A stretch of DNA of 64,000 nt from Allobosea sp. (GCA_024231975.1 JAAEQB010000111.1:219754-283753); one strand, 5' to 3'. Shown: positions 33,870 to 42,362, numbered from the stretch's first letter. Numbers and translations are program-made. Notes: generated from the letters alone by a model not told the origin.

Positions 33870-34897
33870 GCCTGCGGATCGCGCTCCTGGGGGTCGCTCA
33901 CTATCATGCCAATTTCTGGACGAAGGCCTTCCTGGCCAGCGAGGGCGTCACGGTCGCCGGCGCCTACGATGCCGAGCCCAGGCGCCTTGAAGCCTTTGCC
34001 AACCAGCACGGTATCGCGGCCATTGCCGATCTCGCCACACTGCTCTCGGGCAGCGATGCGGTGGCGATCTGCTCGGAGACCGTGAACCACCCCGAGCTCG
34101 TGCGGGCCGCGGCGGAAAGGGGGCTGCCGGTTCTCTGCGAGAAGCCGCTCGGCGCCACCATGGCGCAGTGCGATGCCATCGCCGCGATCGTGGCGGAGAG
34201 CGGCATCCACTTCATGCAGAGTTTCCCGAAGCGCTTCGATCCGGTGAACCACGAGATCGCCGATCTGCTGCGCGAGGGCTCCGTCGGGCGCGTCACGCTG
34301 GTGCGCGTCCGGCATGGGCACAGCCACGGCTTCGACCCGAATTTCCAGAAGGCCTGGTTCGTCGATCCCGGGCAGTCGGGCGGTGGCACCTTGCTCGACG
34401 AGGGCGTGCACGCCGCCGATTTCCTGCACTGGCTGTTCGGAATGCCGGTCAGCGCCTTCGCGACGACCTCGTCCGACACCTTCGGCCTGCCGGTCGAGGA
34501 CACTGCCGCGGCGGTCTTCCGCTACGCGGATGGGATGATCGCCGAGGTCACGACGAGCTGGGCTTTCGCCGCCGCCGACACCTCGATCGAGATCTACGGC
34601 ACGGAGGGCACGATCCTGCTCGGCGGCGTCGACATCGCCTCGCGCCCGACACGCGAGAGCGAGTTCCTCAGGGTGTTTCGTCGCGAGGCGGGGGGCGGCA
34701 GCTGGGCCTCGTCGCCGACGGTGCCGCATTTCAAGACCGGCGTCTTCCACGAACACGTCGCCTGGGCCTTCGTCAAAGCCCTCAGGGAGGGCGGGCCCAT
34801 GCCGGTCACGCTGGACGATGGCCGCCAGGCCTTCGCGATGATCGACGCGGCCTATCGCTCGGTCCGCTCCGGCCGTGCCGAGCCGATCAGGATGTGA
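33866..34897 (+). CDS. Gfo/Idh/MocA oxidoreductase (second)
   Basis: A 343-residue paralogue. LRIALLGVAHYHANFWTKAFLASEGVTVAG is the nucleotide-binding start; the Gly-rich loop is altered to GVAHYHAN. LCEKPLGATMAQ carries the conserved catalytic-region EKP, and LLDEGVHAADFLHWLFG the substrate-domain motif. The glycine loop differs from the first copy, so coenzyme or substrate may differ. Overlapping genes suggest coordinated expression as a two-step sugar or polyol conversion. Confidence 0.9.
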   Translation: MSLRIALLGVAHYHANFWTKAFLASEGVTVAGAYDAEPRRLEAFANQHGIAAIADLATLLSGSDAVAICSETVNHPELVRAAAERGLPVLCEKPLGATMAQCDAIAAIVAESGIHFMQSFPKRFDPVNHEIADLLREGSVGRVTLVRVRHGHSHGFDPNFQKAWFVDPGQSGGGTLLDEGVHAADFLHWLFGMPVSAFATTSSDTFGLPVEDTAAAVFRYADGMIAEVTTSWAFAAADTSIEIYGTEGTILLGGVDIASRPTRESEFLRVFRREAGGGSWASSPTVPHFKTGVFHEHVAWAFVKALREGGPMPVTLDDGRQAFAMIDAAYRSVRSGRAEPIRM

Positions 34898-34913
34898 CCG
34901 GAAAGACGAGACT

Positions 34914-35801
34914 CTATTCCGATCCCTGACTGTCGGCGAAGGTTTCGGCCTGCATGGCCGCGGCGCGCCAATCGAGCTCGCCGCCGAAGAGCTCCGCCGC
35001 CAGGCCGGAGTCGAGCGCACTGTAATGGGGGCGGACGACCGAGGAGCCGAGATCGCTCATCGGGACAGGGACCAGTTCGGGCGTCCGCCGTCCGGCAAGG
35101 CGAAGCGCGTCGAAGGCGGTGGCGACCCAGTCGGCCCGCGACACGGCCGGCGAACCGGCGAGGTGGAGCAGGCGAGGGACGGGTTGCCTCGTTGCCAAGC
35201 GCCCGGCCAGATCCAGAAGCCGCCCGGCGAGCGGGAAAATCGGCGTCGGCGAGCCGATCTGGTCGCGGGCGATCCTGACGCTGCCGTCCTGCCCGCGCAG
35301 GAGATGGGCGATGAAGTCCTTGCCGTCGCCGAACAGCCAGGCCACCCGGGCAATGCAGACCTCCCCGCCGGCGGCGAGGACCTGCCGCTCGGCTTCGGCC
35401 TTGAGCTCGCCGTACAGGTTGACCGGCGACACCGGATCGGCTTCGCGCCACGGGCGGCGCGCCGGGGCGCCGAAGACGTAGTCCGTCGAGATGTGGATGA
35501 ACGGTGTTCCGGCCTGAGCGCAGACGCGGGCCATCTGGGCGGGCGCCAGCGCGTTGACGGCCCGGGCCCGCTCCGGCGAACGTTCGCAAGCCTCGAGACC
35601 GGCGATCGCTGCCGCGTTGATGACGACCTCCGGTTTCAGCCTGGCGAGCGCGGTTTGAAAGGCGGTGGCCTCCGAGATGTCGAGCTCGGCGCGGGAGAGG
35701 GCCTGCACGCGGTCTCCGCCGACGCGCGCCAGCACCTGAGCGAGGCGGCCGCTCCCGCCGCTGACGAGAACCCGAACATGTGGCTGTGGCTCTTCGATCA
35801 T
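34914..35801 (-). CDS. RmlD-like sugar-nucleotide reductase
   Basis: A 295-residue short-chain dehydrogenase-like protein. VRVLVSGGSGRLAQVLARVG is the NAD(P) loop, FIHISTDYVFGAP holds the Thr/Tyr region and NLYGELKAEAERQVL the active-site YxxxK. It matches the dTDP-4-dehydrorhamnose reductase (RmlD) family. The rml partners are not nearby, so rhamnose synthesis is uncertain. ATG 35801 is chosen; a GTG at 35828 would add nine residues. Convergent with the oxidoreductase pair. Confidence 0.85.
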   Translation of the reverse strand: MIEEPQPHVRVLVSGGSGRLAQVLARVGGDRVQALSRAELDISEATAFQTALARLKPEVVINAAAIAGLEACERSPERARAVNALAPAQMARVCAQAGTPFIHISTDYVFGAPARRPWREADPVSPVNLYGELKAEAERQVLAAGGEVCIARVAWLFGDGKDFIAHLLRGQDGSVRIARDQIGSPTPIFPLAGRLLDLAGRLATRQPVPRLLHLAGSPAVSRADWVATAFDALRLAGRRTPELVPVPMSDLGSSVVRPHYSALDSGLAAELFGGELDWRAAAMQAETFADSQGSE

Positions 35802-35874
35802 CGACTCGTCGGCAGGCGGCCTGTCCACGCGTATCAGCTATTGGCGATCGGGTCGAACGGCCTGCTACCCGCCG

Positions 35875-36624
35875 TCAGCGCGCATCGTGGAAGATGATGC
35901 CGACGGTGTAGCGCATGCCGGAGCGGACGCGGCTGACGCCGTGGCGCAGGTTGACGCGATAGTTGCCCTTCGAGCCCTGTACCGGCCGGTTATGGACCGC
36001 GAAGGCGACCGCATCGCCCTGGCGCAACGGCACGACCTCGACGCGGCTCTGCATGCGCGGCCGTTGCTCGGTCAGGGCGAATTCGCCGCCGGTGAAATCG
36101 CGGCCGGGCTCGGAGAGCAGGATCGCCACCTGGATCGGAAAGGCGAGATCGCCGTAGAGGTCCTGGTGCAGGCAGTTGAAGTCGCCCGGCACGTATTGCA
36201 GCAGCAGCGGCGTCGGGCGCGCCTGGCCAGCCTCGCGGCATTGCTGCAGGAACGCGGCATGCGCGTCGGGATAGCGCTCGTCGATCCCCATGCGGACGTT
36301 CCACGCATTCGCGACGCTGGCGAGATGCGGGTAGAGCGCCGTCCGCAGGCCACCGATCGGGTCGGGAAGGGGATACTTGAAATAGCGATACTCGCCCTTG
36401 CCGAAGCCGTGCCGCGCCATGACGATATGGCTGCGGAAATGGCTCTCGTCGGGATAGAGTTCCGCGACCCCGCGGCACTCCTCAGGCGTGAGCAATCCGG
36501 GGAGGACGGCGCAACCGAAGCCGTCGAGCTCGCCGGCGAGCGCCGTCCAGTCATAGGCGGCGACCCGCGTCTCTGCGGAGGTGCCCGCGGAGGCGCGGGG
36601 GAGCGTGGCGATCTTCGTATTCAT
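35875..36624 (-). CDS. 2-oxoglutarate/Fe(II) dioxygenase, prolyl-hydroxylase-like
   Basis: A 249-residue non-heme iron enzyme. HQDLYGDLAFPIQVAILLSE gives the H-x-D metal pair (His153, Asp155); RHGVSRVRSGMRYTVGIIFHDA supplies the distal His228 and a 2-oxoglutarate Arg. The gene starts with an ATG overlapping the TGA of the alkyltransferase gene, so the two are coupled. In other genomes similar oxygenases accompany DNA-repair alkyltransferases; a demethylase role by analogy to AlkB is inference. Confidence 0.85.
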   Translation of the reverse strand: MNTKIATLPRASAGTSAETRVAAYDWTALAGELDGFGCAVLPGLLTPEECRGVAELYPDESHFRSHIVMARHGFGKGEYRYFKYPLPDPIGGLRTALYPHLASVANAWNVRMGIDERYPDAHAAFLQQCREAGQARPTPLLLQYVPGDFNCLHQDLYGDLAFPIQVAILLSEPGRDFTGGEFALTEQRPRMQSRVEVVPLRQGDAVAFAVHNRPVQGSKGNYRVNLRHGVSRVRSGMRYTVGIIFHDAR

Positions 36625-37163
36625 GCTGCGGCTTCCTTCTGAATGAGCGCGCGCTTGCGTTCGATGCCCCAGCGATAGCCGGCGAGGCCGCCGTCGCTGC
36701 GGACGATGCAATGGCAGGGAATGGCCAGCGCGATCGGGTTTGTGGCGCAGGCGCTGCCGACGGCGCGCGGGCTGATCCAGCGGGCGAGCTCGCGATAGCT
36801 CATGGTCCGGCTCATTGGGATCGCCCGCAGTGTCTCCCAGGCGCGACGCCGGAACGGCGTACCGCGCATGTCGAGCGCGAGGTCAAGTCCCGCGGTCGGG
36901 TTGTCGATGAAACGGCGGACCTTGGCCAGATCGGCCCGGATCGCCGCATCGCTGGCAACGAGTGCCGCCTGCGGGAAGCGGCTGGCGAGATCCTCAGCCA
37001 GTTCCTCGGAGCTGTCGCCGAGCAGGATCGCGCAGACGCCCCTGGCGCTGCGGGCGATCAGCACATGACCGAGCGCGGAATTGGCGGTGGCAAAGAGAAG
37101 GATGTCGACGGGCTTCGCTTCAGGAGCCATCCGTATCATCTCCGGGGCGACCATGAGGTTCAT
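36621..37163 (-). CDS. O6-alkylguanine-DNA alkyltransferase family (Ada/Ogt-like)
   Basis: A 180-residue protein. The C-terminal domain has FRRRAWETLRAIPMSRTMSYRELA (HTH) and AVGSACATNPIALAIPCHCIV, then DGGLAGYRWGIERKRALI. The nucleophile Cys150 is present, but the usual PCHRV is PCHCI: the Arg after the His is Cys152. The recognition helix also has Arg in place of the common Gln in FxxxVW. It presumably still accepts an alkyl group, with uncertain efficiency. ATG 37163 gives a standard length; the pair with the oxygenase is translationally coupled. Confidence 0.85.
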   Translation of the reverse strand: MNLMVAPEMIRMAPEAKPVDILLFATANSALGHVLIARSARGVCAILLGDSSEELAEDLASRFPQAALVASDAAIRADLAKVRRFIDNPTAGLDLALDMRGTPFRRRAWETLRAIPMSRTMSYRELARWISPRAVGSACATNPIALAIPCHCIVRSDGGLAGYRWGIERKRALIQKEAAA

Positions 37164-37318
37164 CGTCGTGCTCCCTGTTCCGTCCTCATGATCGAAAACT
37201 AGAGGGAGCAGCGCGTGCGCGAACTCCGATCCTTGCTGCCAAATCGGAATGCTGCCGGAGTGGTCCGGGACGACGAAATCGGCGATGCGTGTCTGACGCT
37301 GCTCACCGCACGATGTCA

Positions 37319-37453
37319 GCGCGGTCCGTCGCGATATCTCCAGGGTTCCGACTATGAGTCTGAGCTGTGCGGTCCGCTCAGGAAGGAAGGCTTCCTGCCT
37401 CGTGACGCGCGGGGGTGAGCGCGAGACGTTCGGCAAGGCCCGTCTCAGCCGGC
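37319..37453 (+). pseudogene. decayed fragment of the rpsI 3' part
   Basis: DNA resembling the last third of the intact rpsI. Shared stretches include GCGCGGTCCGT, ATCTCCA, CTATGAG, GGAAGGCTTCCTG, and TTCGGCAAGGCC in the same order and spacing. Read with a shift, the fragment gives YESELCGPLRKEGFLPRDAR and then GERETFGKAR against rpsI YEPELRSPLKKEGFLTRDSR and VERKKFGKAK. A two-base loss near 37410 and missing codons near the end break the frame. It has no start and is not functional. Confidence 0.8.
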
Positions 37454-37454
37454 C

Positions 37455-38039
37455 TCACATTCCGCAGGATGTTCGGACCAGAAGCGTGAACGGATCGATC
37501 TGGAATTCTTCTTCCAGTGATTCCCCGAACAGTCTCAGCCACTTCTCCTGCAGTTCAAAAGCCTTGGCCTCGCGCGCTGCGTCGCATTCGAATCTTGCCT
37601 GGTGCGCCTCCTGAAAATGATGAACCAGTTCGTGAACCAGGACAGACAGATCCGCTGCCGTCGCGCCGCTCCATGTGTCTCTCAGATAGATGATGTTCTC
37701 GCGCGCATCGTAGATCGAAACGATATTCGGCCGGCCTTGCTGCTGCATTATTTCGGACGCGTACTGCTTGAACCGTAGCACGGTCACTTGGTCTGCCGGT
37801 TTGAAGACAAGCCTCGGCAACGAGGTAGGCACCGGCTGCCCCAGCTTCGCGCCGACCCAGATCGCGAGGGCTTCCAGCAGCGGCCCTCCCGGATCGGGCT
37901 GCCTCTCACCGATGACGATTTCGAAGCCCGAGCCGAGGCGCAGGCGTTCGATCATCTCGTCGCGGGGCCGAGCTTCGAGAGGCAAAGATGACACGAGCGC
38001 GGCAGCACCCGCGATCAGACAGCGTCCGATAGCTTCCAT
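37455..38039 (-). CDS. small secreted protein with HExxH motif
   Basis: A 194-residue protein. N-terminal MEAIGRCLIAGAAALVSSLPLEA looks like a signal peptide. VLVHELVHHFQEAHQARFECD is an HExxH zinc-peptidase-type motif, with a later acidic EKWLRLFGESLEEEFQ. Resembles conserved hypothetical proteins of the DUF6647 type, by memory only. Periplasmic zinc metalloprotease or metal-binding protein is plausible. ATG 38039 chosen over a TTG at 38057. It abuts the rpsI fragment. Confidence 0.6.
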   Translation of the reverse strand: MEAIGRCLIAGAAALVSSLPLEARPRDEMIERLRLGSGFEIVIGERQPDPGGPLLEALAIWVGAKLGQPVPTSLPRLVFKPADQVTVLRFKQYASEIMQQQGRPNIVSIYDARENIIYLRDTWSGATAADLSVLVHELVHHFQEAHQARFECDAAREAKAFELQEKWLRLFGESLEEEFQIDPFTLLVRTSCGM

Positions 38040-38220
38040 GGCATTCGTCCAGAGCAAATGCCGTCAATTGCAATACTGACCGTTGGCATCACCGCGTATG
38101 CTTCACGGGGATTGCCTGTTCCGCAGGGTAACACATCCGGAAGGCGGTCCCTACCGACTTGCCTGCTCCTGATGTGTCATCCTTCAGCTATGGCGTGTAC
38201 CTGACGGCTAGCGGGCCGGA

Positions 38221-39102
38221 TCAGGCATGGTCTTCCAGCCAGGCGACGAGCTCGGCCCGCTGTGGATGCGGCTTGCCGGCGGTTGGGAACAGCATGCTCA
38301 GACGGTCGTCGCTCGGGAGTTCCTCCGCGAAGGGCGCAACCAGCCGCCCATCCTTGAGATAGGGCGCTACCAGGCTCCGGCGGCCGATCAGGATGCCGGC
38401 GCCGCCGAGCGCGGCATCGAGCGCCAGCGCATAGAGCGAGTAGGACGGTCCGCGGCCGGCATCGATCCCGCTGGCGCCGGTATGGCGCAGCCAGCGCGCC
38501 CAGTCGCCACGCCAGACGGCATCATGCAGCAGAATCCGGCCGGCGAGATCGCCTGGGGCTCGCAGCTCGCGGGCGAGCGACGGGGCGCAGACCGGGAACA
38601 GGCTGTCCTCGCCGAGCGCGAGCGCGTTGGCCGGCGGCCTGGCGAGGTAGAACAGCGCCAGATCGAAACTCTCGTGCCGGCCTGCCGGTGGTTCCTCCAT
38701 CGCGCTGATCGAGACGGCGAGGCCGGGAAGGGCCTGCTGCAGCGCCGGCAGGCGCGGCGATAGCCAGAGCTGGGCAATGCAGGGCAGGGCAGCGATGGCG
38801 AGCGCCCGCCCGGCATGACTCGCCTTGAGCTCCTGCACGGTCAAGGCGAGCGCATCGAAGGCGGCGCTGAGCCGGGGACGCGCGTCCTGGGCGGCCTCGG
38901 TCAGCGCGACGCCCTGCGGCAACCGCCGGAACAGCGTCAGGCCGAGAAAGGCTTCAAGATGCCGAACCTGCTGGGCGATGGCGCCTTGCGTCACCCCGAT
39001 CTCCTCGGCCGCCCGCGAGAAGCTGCCGAGCCGCGCCGCGGCCTCGAAGGCACGTAGCGCATTGAGCGGCGGCAAGGGCGGGCGGGGCGGTCTGACGGGC
39101 AT
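38221..39102 (-). CDS. LysR-family regulator (GcvA-like)
   Basis: A 293-residue regulator. The wHTH LNALRAFEAAARLGSFSRAAEEIGVTQGAIAQQVRHLE and FRRLPQGVALTEA are typical of the GcvA/AmpR-like LysR branch, which often controls amino-acid and one-carbon genes. The effector domain follows. Start taken at ATG 39102; a GTG at 39111 would add three residues. Divergent from the SHMT-like gene, so likely its regulator. Confidence 0.88.
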   Translation of the reverse strand: MPVRPPRPPLPPLNALRAFEAAARLGSFSRAAEEIGVTQGAIAQQVRHLEAFLGLTLFRRLPQGVALTEAAQDARPRLSAAFDALALTVQELKASHAGRALAIAALPCIAQLWLSPRLPALQQALPGLAVSISAMEEPPAGRHESFDLALFYLARPPANALALGEDSLFPVCAPSLARELRAPGDLAGRILLHDAVWRGDWARWLRHTGASGIDAGRGPSYSLYALALDAALGGAGILIGRRSLVAPYLKDGRLVAPFAEELPSDDRLSMLFPTAGKPHPQRAELVAWLEDHA

Positions 39103-39158
39103 GGGCGGCACGAGGTTTCAGGCCTAGATTTTCTAGCCCTGCCGGCGACGATAACTGG

Positions 39159-39178
39159 TTTGCACAAGCGTCTGCAAA
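39159..39178. promoter_or_regulatory. LysR operator candidate
   Basis: TTTGCA-N8-TGCAAA is a perfect 6-bp inverted repeat in the 114-bp spacer between the LysR and SHMT-like genes. A second short palindrome, CTAGA-TTT-TCTAG, lies at 39124-39136 next to the LysR start. Confidence 0.45.
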
Positions 39179-39216
39179 TCGCTGCAATGGCCTGACGAAA
39201 CAAGGCTCGGCGAGGG

Positions 39217-40548
39217 ATGGCGATGACGGTGAAACTGGCGCGGCGTGGCTGGGTGCCGGCGGCGAGCGAGGATTATGTGCTGCGGATCGCCGGCGAGGTC
39301 GCCGGCCAGGATCGGGCGGCGCGCGAGGCGAGGCTCGCCAGCCTCGTCGCCGAGAACCGCACCATCCACGAGCGCGATTGCATCAACCTCAACCCGGCGA
39401 CCAATGTGATGAACCCGCGCGCCGAGGCGGTGCTGGGGCAGGGGCTGGGGACGCGGCCCTCGCTCGGCTATCCCGGCGACAAATACGAGATGGGGCTCGA
39501 GGCGATCGAGCAGATCGAGGTGATGGCGGCCGAGCTCGCGGCGCAGGTTTTTGGCGCGAGCTATGCCGAGATTCGCGTGCCTTCCGGTGCGATCGCCAAT
39601 CTCTATGTCTTCATGGCGGCGGCCAGGCCCGGCGACATCGTGATTGCGCCACCGCCGGCGATCGGCGGCCATGTCACCCATCACGGCGCCGGTGCTGCCG
39701 GGCTCTACGGCGTCGTTACCCATCCGGCCCCGATCGATGCCACCGGCTATACGGTCGATGTCGATAAGCTGCGCCAGGACGCTCTGCGGCTGCGGCCAAA
39801 GGTCATCAGCATCGGCGGCAGCCTCAACCTGTTCCCGCATCCGATCCGGCAGATCCGCGCCATCGCCGACGAGGTCGGCGCGATCGTGCTGTTCGACGCC
39901 GCCCATCTCTCCGGCATGATCGCGGGGCATGGCTGGCAGCAGCCGCTGGAGGAGGGCGCTCACGTCATGACGATGAGCACCTATAAGAGCCTGGGCGGTC
40001 CGCCCTCCGGCCTGATCGTCACCAACGATGCTGGCTTCGCCGAGAAGCTCGACGCCATCGCCTATCCCGGCCTCACCGCCAATTTCGACGCGGCCAAGTC
40101 GGCAGCGCTGGCGATCACCATGATGGACTGGCAGGAATTCGGCCGCGACTACGCGGCGATGATGGCGGCGACGGCGAAGGCGCTCGCCGAGGCGCTGGCG
40201 GAACGGCAGGTGCCGGTCTTCGCGCGCGATCGCGGCATGACGATCTCGCACCAGTTCGCGATCGAGGCCGCTCCTTATGGCGGCGGGCAGGCGGCGGCGA
40301 AGCGGCTGCGCGCCGTCAACATCCTGAGCTGCGGCATCGGCCTGCCGATCGCGGAGGTCGCGGGAGACGTCAATGGCCTCCGGCTCGGCACGCCCGAGAT
40401 CGTCCGCTTCGGCATGAAGCCTGAGCACATGCCCGAACTCGCCGGCTACATCGCTGACGGGTTGTCGGGCGCCCGTCCGGACGAGGCGATCGCCCGCGAC
40501 GTCACGGGCTTCCGCCGGAGGTTCGGCAGGCTGCACTATGTGAGGTGA
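39217..40548 (+). CDS. serine hydroxymethyltransferase-like PLP enzyme
   Basis: A 443-residue fold-type I PLP enzyme. It keeps SHMT landmarks: GYPGDKYEMG near residue 84, GGHVTHHGAG, the Asp of LFDAAHLSGMI, and RLGTPEIVRFGM near the C terminus. The PLP Lys257 lies in MSTYKSLGGPPSG instead of the canonical TTTHKTLRGPRGG, and the PPAIGGHVTHH loop differs from SDGGHLTHG. This points to a paralogue acting on another beta-hydroxy amino acid or aldolase substrate. Start at 39217 or 39223; the GAGGG site suits 39223. LysR is divergent. Confidence 0.8.
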   Translation: MAMTVKLARRGWVPAASEDYVLRIAGEVAGQDRAAREARLASLVAENRTIHERDCINLNPATNVMNPRAEAVLGQGLGTRPSLGYPGDKYEMGLEAIEQIEVMAAELAAQVFGASYAEIRVPSGAIANLYVFMAAARPGDIVIAPPPAIGGHVTHHGAGAAGLYGVVTHPAPIDATGYTVDVDKLRQDALRLRPKVISIGGSLNLFPHPIRQIRAIADEVGAIVLFDAAHLSGMIAGHGWQQPLEEGAHVMTMSTYKSLGGPPSGLIVTNDAGFAEKLDAIAYPGLTANFDAAKSAALAITMMDWQEFGRDYAAMMAATAKALAEALAERQVPVFARDRGMTISHQFAIEAAPYGGGQAAAKRLRAVNILSCGIGLPIAEVAGDVNGLRLGTPEIVRFGMKPEHMPELAGYIADGLSGARPDEAIARDVTGFRRRFGRLHYVR

Positions 40549-40568
40549 GGTGCATGCGCGGATGAAGG

Positions 40569-40612
40569 GCGCGGGGATCCCCTCTCCCATTCGGGAGAGG
40601 GGATCCCCGCGC
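40569..40612. repeat. 20-bp perfect palindrome, REP-like
   Basis: A 20-bp perfect inverted repeat around an ATTC loop, beginning GCGCGGGGATCC and carrying the CCCCTCTCCC core of the element at 4390. It lies between convergent genes with no T-run; it may end both transcripts. Confidence 0.85.
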
Positions 40613-40620
40613 ACTACGTC

Positions 40621-41982
40621 TCAGCCATACCGCGCCAGCATCTCCTCCTTCAGTGCCTCTTCCCCGATCACCTGCGCCGCACCGAGCCAGGCTGTCTCGA
40701 TCTCGCCCGCCGCAGTCCGGACGAGCTTCACCGGTTCGCCCGGGCTGGCGAAGGCCGAGGCCTTGACGATCCGGCCCTGGTCCTCGCCCTCCAGTGCGAT
40801 CTCACCAGCGTCGAAGAACGGGTTGAACAGCGCCGGATTGGCCATCAGCACCTTGCCGTCGACCGGGACGAGGTCGCCGGCGCCCCAGATCGTCCAGAGG
40901 CGCTTGCGCCAGCGCTGCGTCGCCGGCGTCGGCGCGCCATAGTCGGCGAATGTCCGGAAAATCTGGATCACGCCGTCGAGCCAGGGATGGGCGAGGCCGT
41001 CGATGGCGTTGGTCAGCACCGAGACGGTGAGGCCCTGTTCCGGCACGGTGACGGTGCGGGTGAGGAAGCCCTGGAAGCCGCCGGAATGGCCGACCCAGTC
41101 CCAGCCATCGCCGCCGCCGGAAATGGTGCCGAGGCCATAGTGGCGGCCGAGGTTGCTCTCGGCGTCGGGCCAGAGCCGGCGCGTCATCTCGCGGCGGCTC
41201 AGCGGCGACAGGACGCTGCGTTCGGCCTTCGGCGAGAGCTGGGCGATATAGCGGGCGATGTCGGCCGCGGTCGCGACGAAACCGGCGGCGGAGACCATGG
41301 CGTTGCCGGGATTGTCGGCCGGGATCACCACGCGCCGGCCGAGCGGCAGCGTGCCGCTGTGGCCCTTTGCCATCGGCCCGGTCCAGAGCGTGATGTCAGG
41401 CCTGGTCTCTTTCAGCCCGGCAGGCGCGACGATCTCGCGGGCGATCCAGTCGGCATAAGGCTCGCGGGTCACCGCTTCGATGACGAGACCGAGCAGGCCG
41501 AAGCCATGATTGGAGTATTTCAGGCGCTGCGAGGCCGGGAAGACTGGCGGTCTGGCGAGGTCGGCAAGCAGCTCGTCTTTCCGAGCATAGGGCTTGCGAT
41601 CGAAGAACTGGCCGCAATCGATGCCGTCGCGCAGGAGCCCGGCGCTGTTGGAGAGAAGCTGCGTCAGCGTCACCGCCGCGACCTCGGGATGCAGGCCGTC
41701 GACATAGGCGCCAGCCCTGTCGTCGAGCCGCAGGCGGTCCTGTTCGGCCAAGCGTAACGTGCCTGCCGCGGTGAAGCTCTTCGAATGCGAGGCGATCCGG
41801 AAGCCGTGGCGCGGCGTCAGCGCTTCGCCGGTTGAAAGGTCGGCGCTGCCGAAGGCGGCCTCCAGCACGATCTCGCCACCGTCAGCGATCGCGACTGCGC
41901 AGCCGGGTTGGTCATGGAAACGGCGCTGGAATTCGAGCCAGCTTGCGACATAGTCGAGCGCTGCGGGCAGCCAGGGCTTCAT
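40621..41982 (-). CDS. serine hydrolase, beta-lactamase/esterase family
   Basis: A 453-residue class C beta-lactamase-like protein. SxxK is SHSK (Ser65 nucleophile, Lys68), YxN is YSN in RLKYSNHGFGLLG, and HSG(G) is in WVGHSGGFQGFL. The family includes esterases, DD-peptidases and amidases, so a drug-resistance role is unlikely without other evidence. No signal peptide at the chosen ATG 41982 (MKPWLPAALD). The C-terminal 100 residues form an extra beta domain. Confidence 0.85.
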   Translation of the reverse strand: MKPWLPAALDYVASWLEFQRRFHDQPGCAVAIADGGEIVLEAAFGSADLSTGEALTPRHGFRIASHSKSFTAAGTLRLAEQDRLRLDDRAGAYVDGLHPEVAAVTLTQLLSNSAGLLRDGIDCGQFFDRKPYARKDELLADLARPPVFPASQRLKYSNHGFGLLGLVIEAVTREPYADWIAREIVAPAGLKETRPDITLWTGPMAKGHSGTLPLGRRVVIPADNPGNAMVSAAGFVATAADIARYIAQLSPKAERSVLSPLSRREMTRRLWPDAESNLGRHYGLGTISGGGDGWDWVGHSGGFQGFLTRTVTVPEQGLTVSVLTNAIDGLAHPWLDGVIQIFRTFADYGAPTPATQRWRKRLWTIWGAGDLVPVDGKVLMANPALFNPFFDAGEIALEGEDQGRIVKASAFASPGEPVKLVRTAAGEIETAWLGAAQVIGEEALKEEMLARYG

Positions 41983-42149
41983 TGGGCAATCCATCCTCAA
42001 GCAGGTGGGCCGCGCAGCTTGGCACGGGCAATGATCCTGCGTCAGCGCAGGAAAGCGGCGCGGCCATGCGTTGTGGCCGGATCGCCTTCGTCCTTGCCCT
42101 CGCGGCCTACGCGTGGCATCCGTCCGCGCAACGCATAAGGATCGTCACC

Positions 42150-42362
42150 GTGGACAAGACCGAACTCGCCAAGCTCGAAGCGTATCTGCGCCGCACCTTC
42201 GCCAACCACAACATCAGCGTGCGCGCGCGGTTGAAGAAGACCGATTCGGCCGAGGTCTATCTCGCCGACGAGTTCATCGGCATCATCCATGTCGACGACG
42301 AGGACGGCGACCGCTCGTTCAACTTCACCATGGCGATCCTCGACGTCGATCTCGAGGACTGA
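42150..42362 (+). CDS. DUF3126 family protein
   Basis: A 70-residue cytosolic protein (VDKTELAKLEAYLRRTFANHNISVRAR...DEDGDRSFNFTMAILDVDLED) matching DUF3126, a small alphaproteobacterial family of unknown role. GTG 42150 follows AAGGATC; the longer upstream frame has no conserved residues. Found alone between a convergent hydrolase and a minus-strand hypothetical gene. Confidence 0.8.
   Translation: MDKTELAKLEAYLRRTFANHNISVRARLKKTDSAEVYLADEFIGIIHVDDEDGDRSFNFTMAILDVDLED

Noticed and set aside
40621..41982. An antibiotic-resistance beta-lactamase
   Set aside because: The SxxK/YxN/HSG arrangement is shared by esterases and peptidases, there is no signal peptide, and no resistance context.
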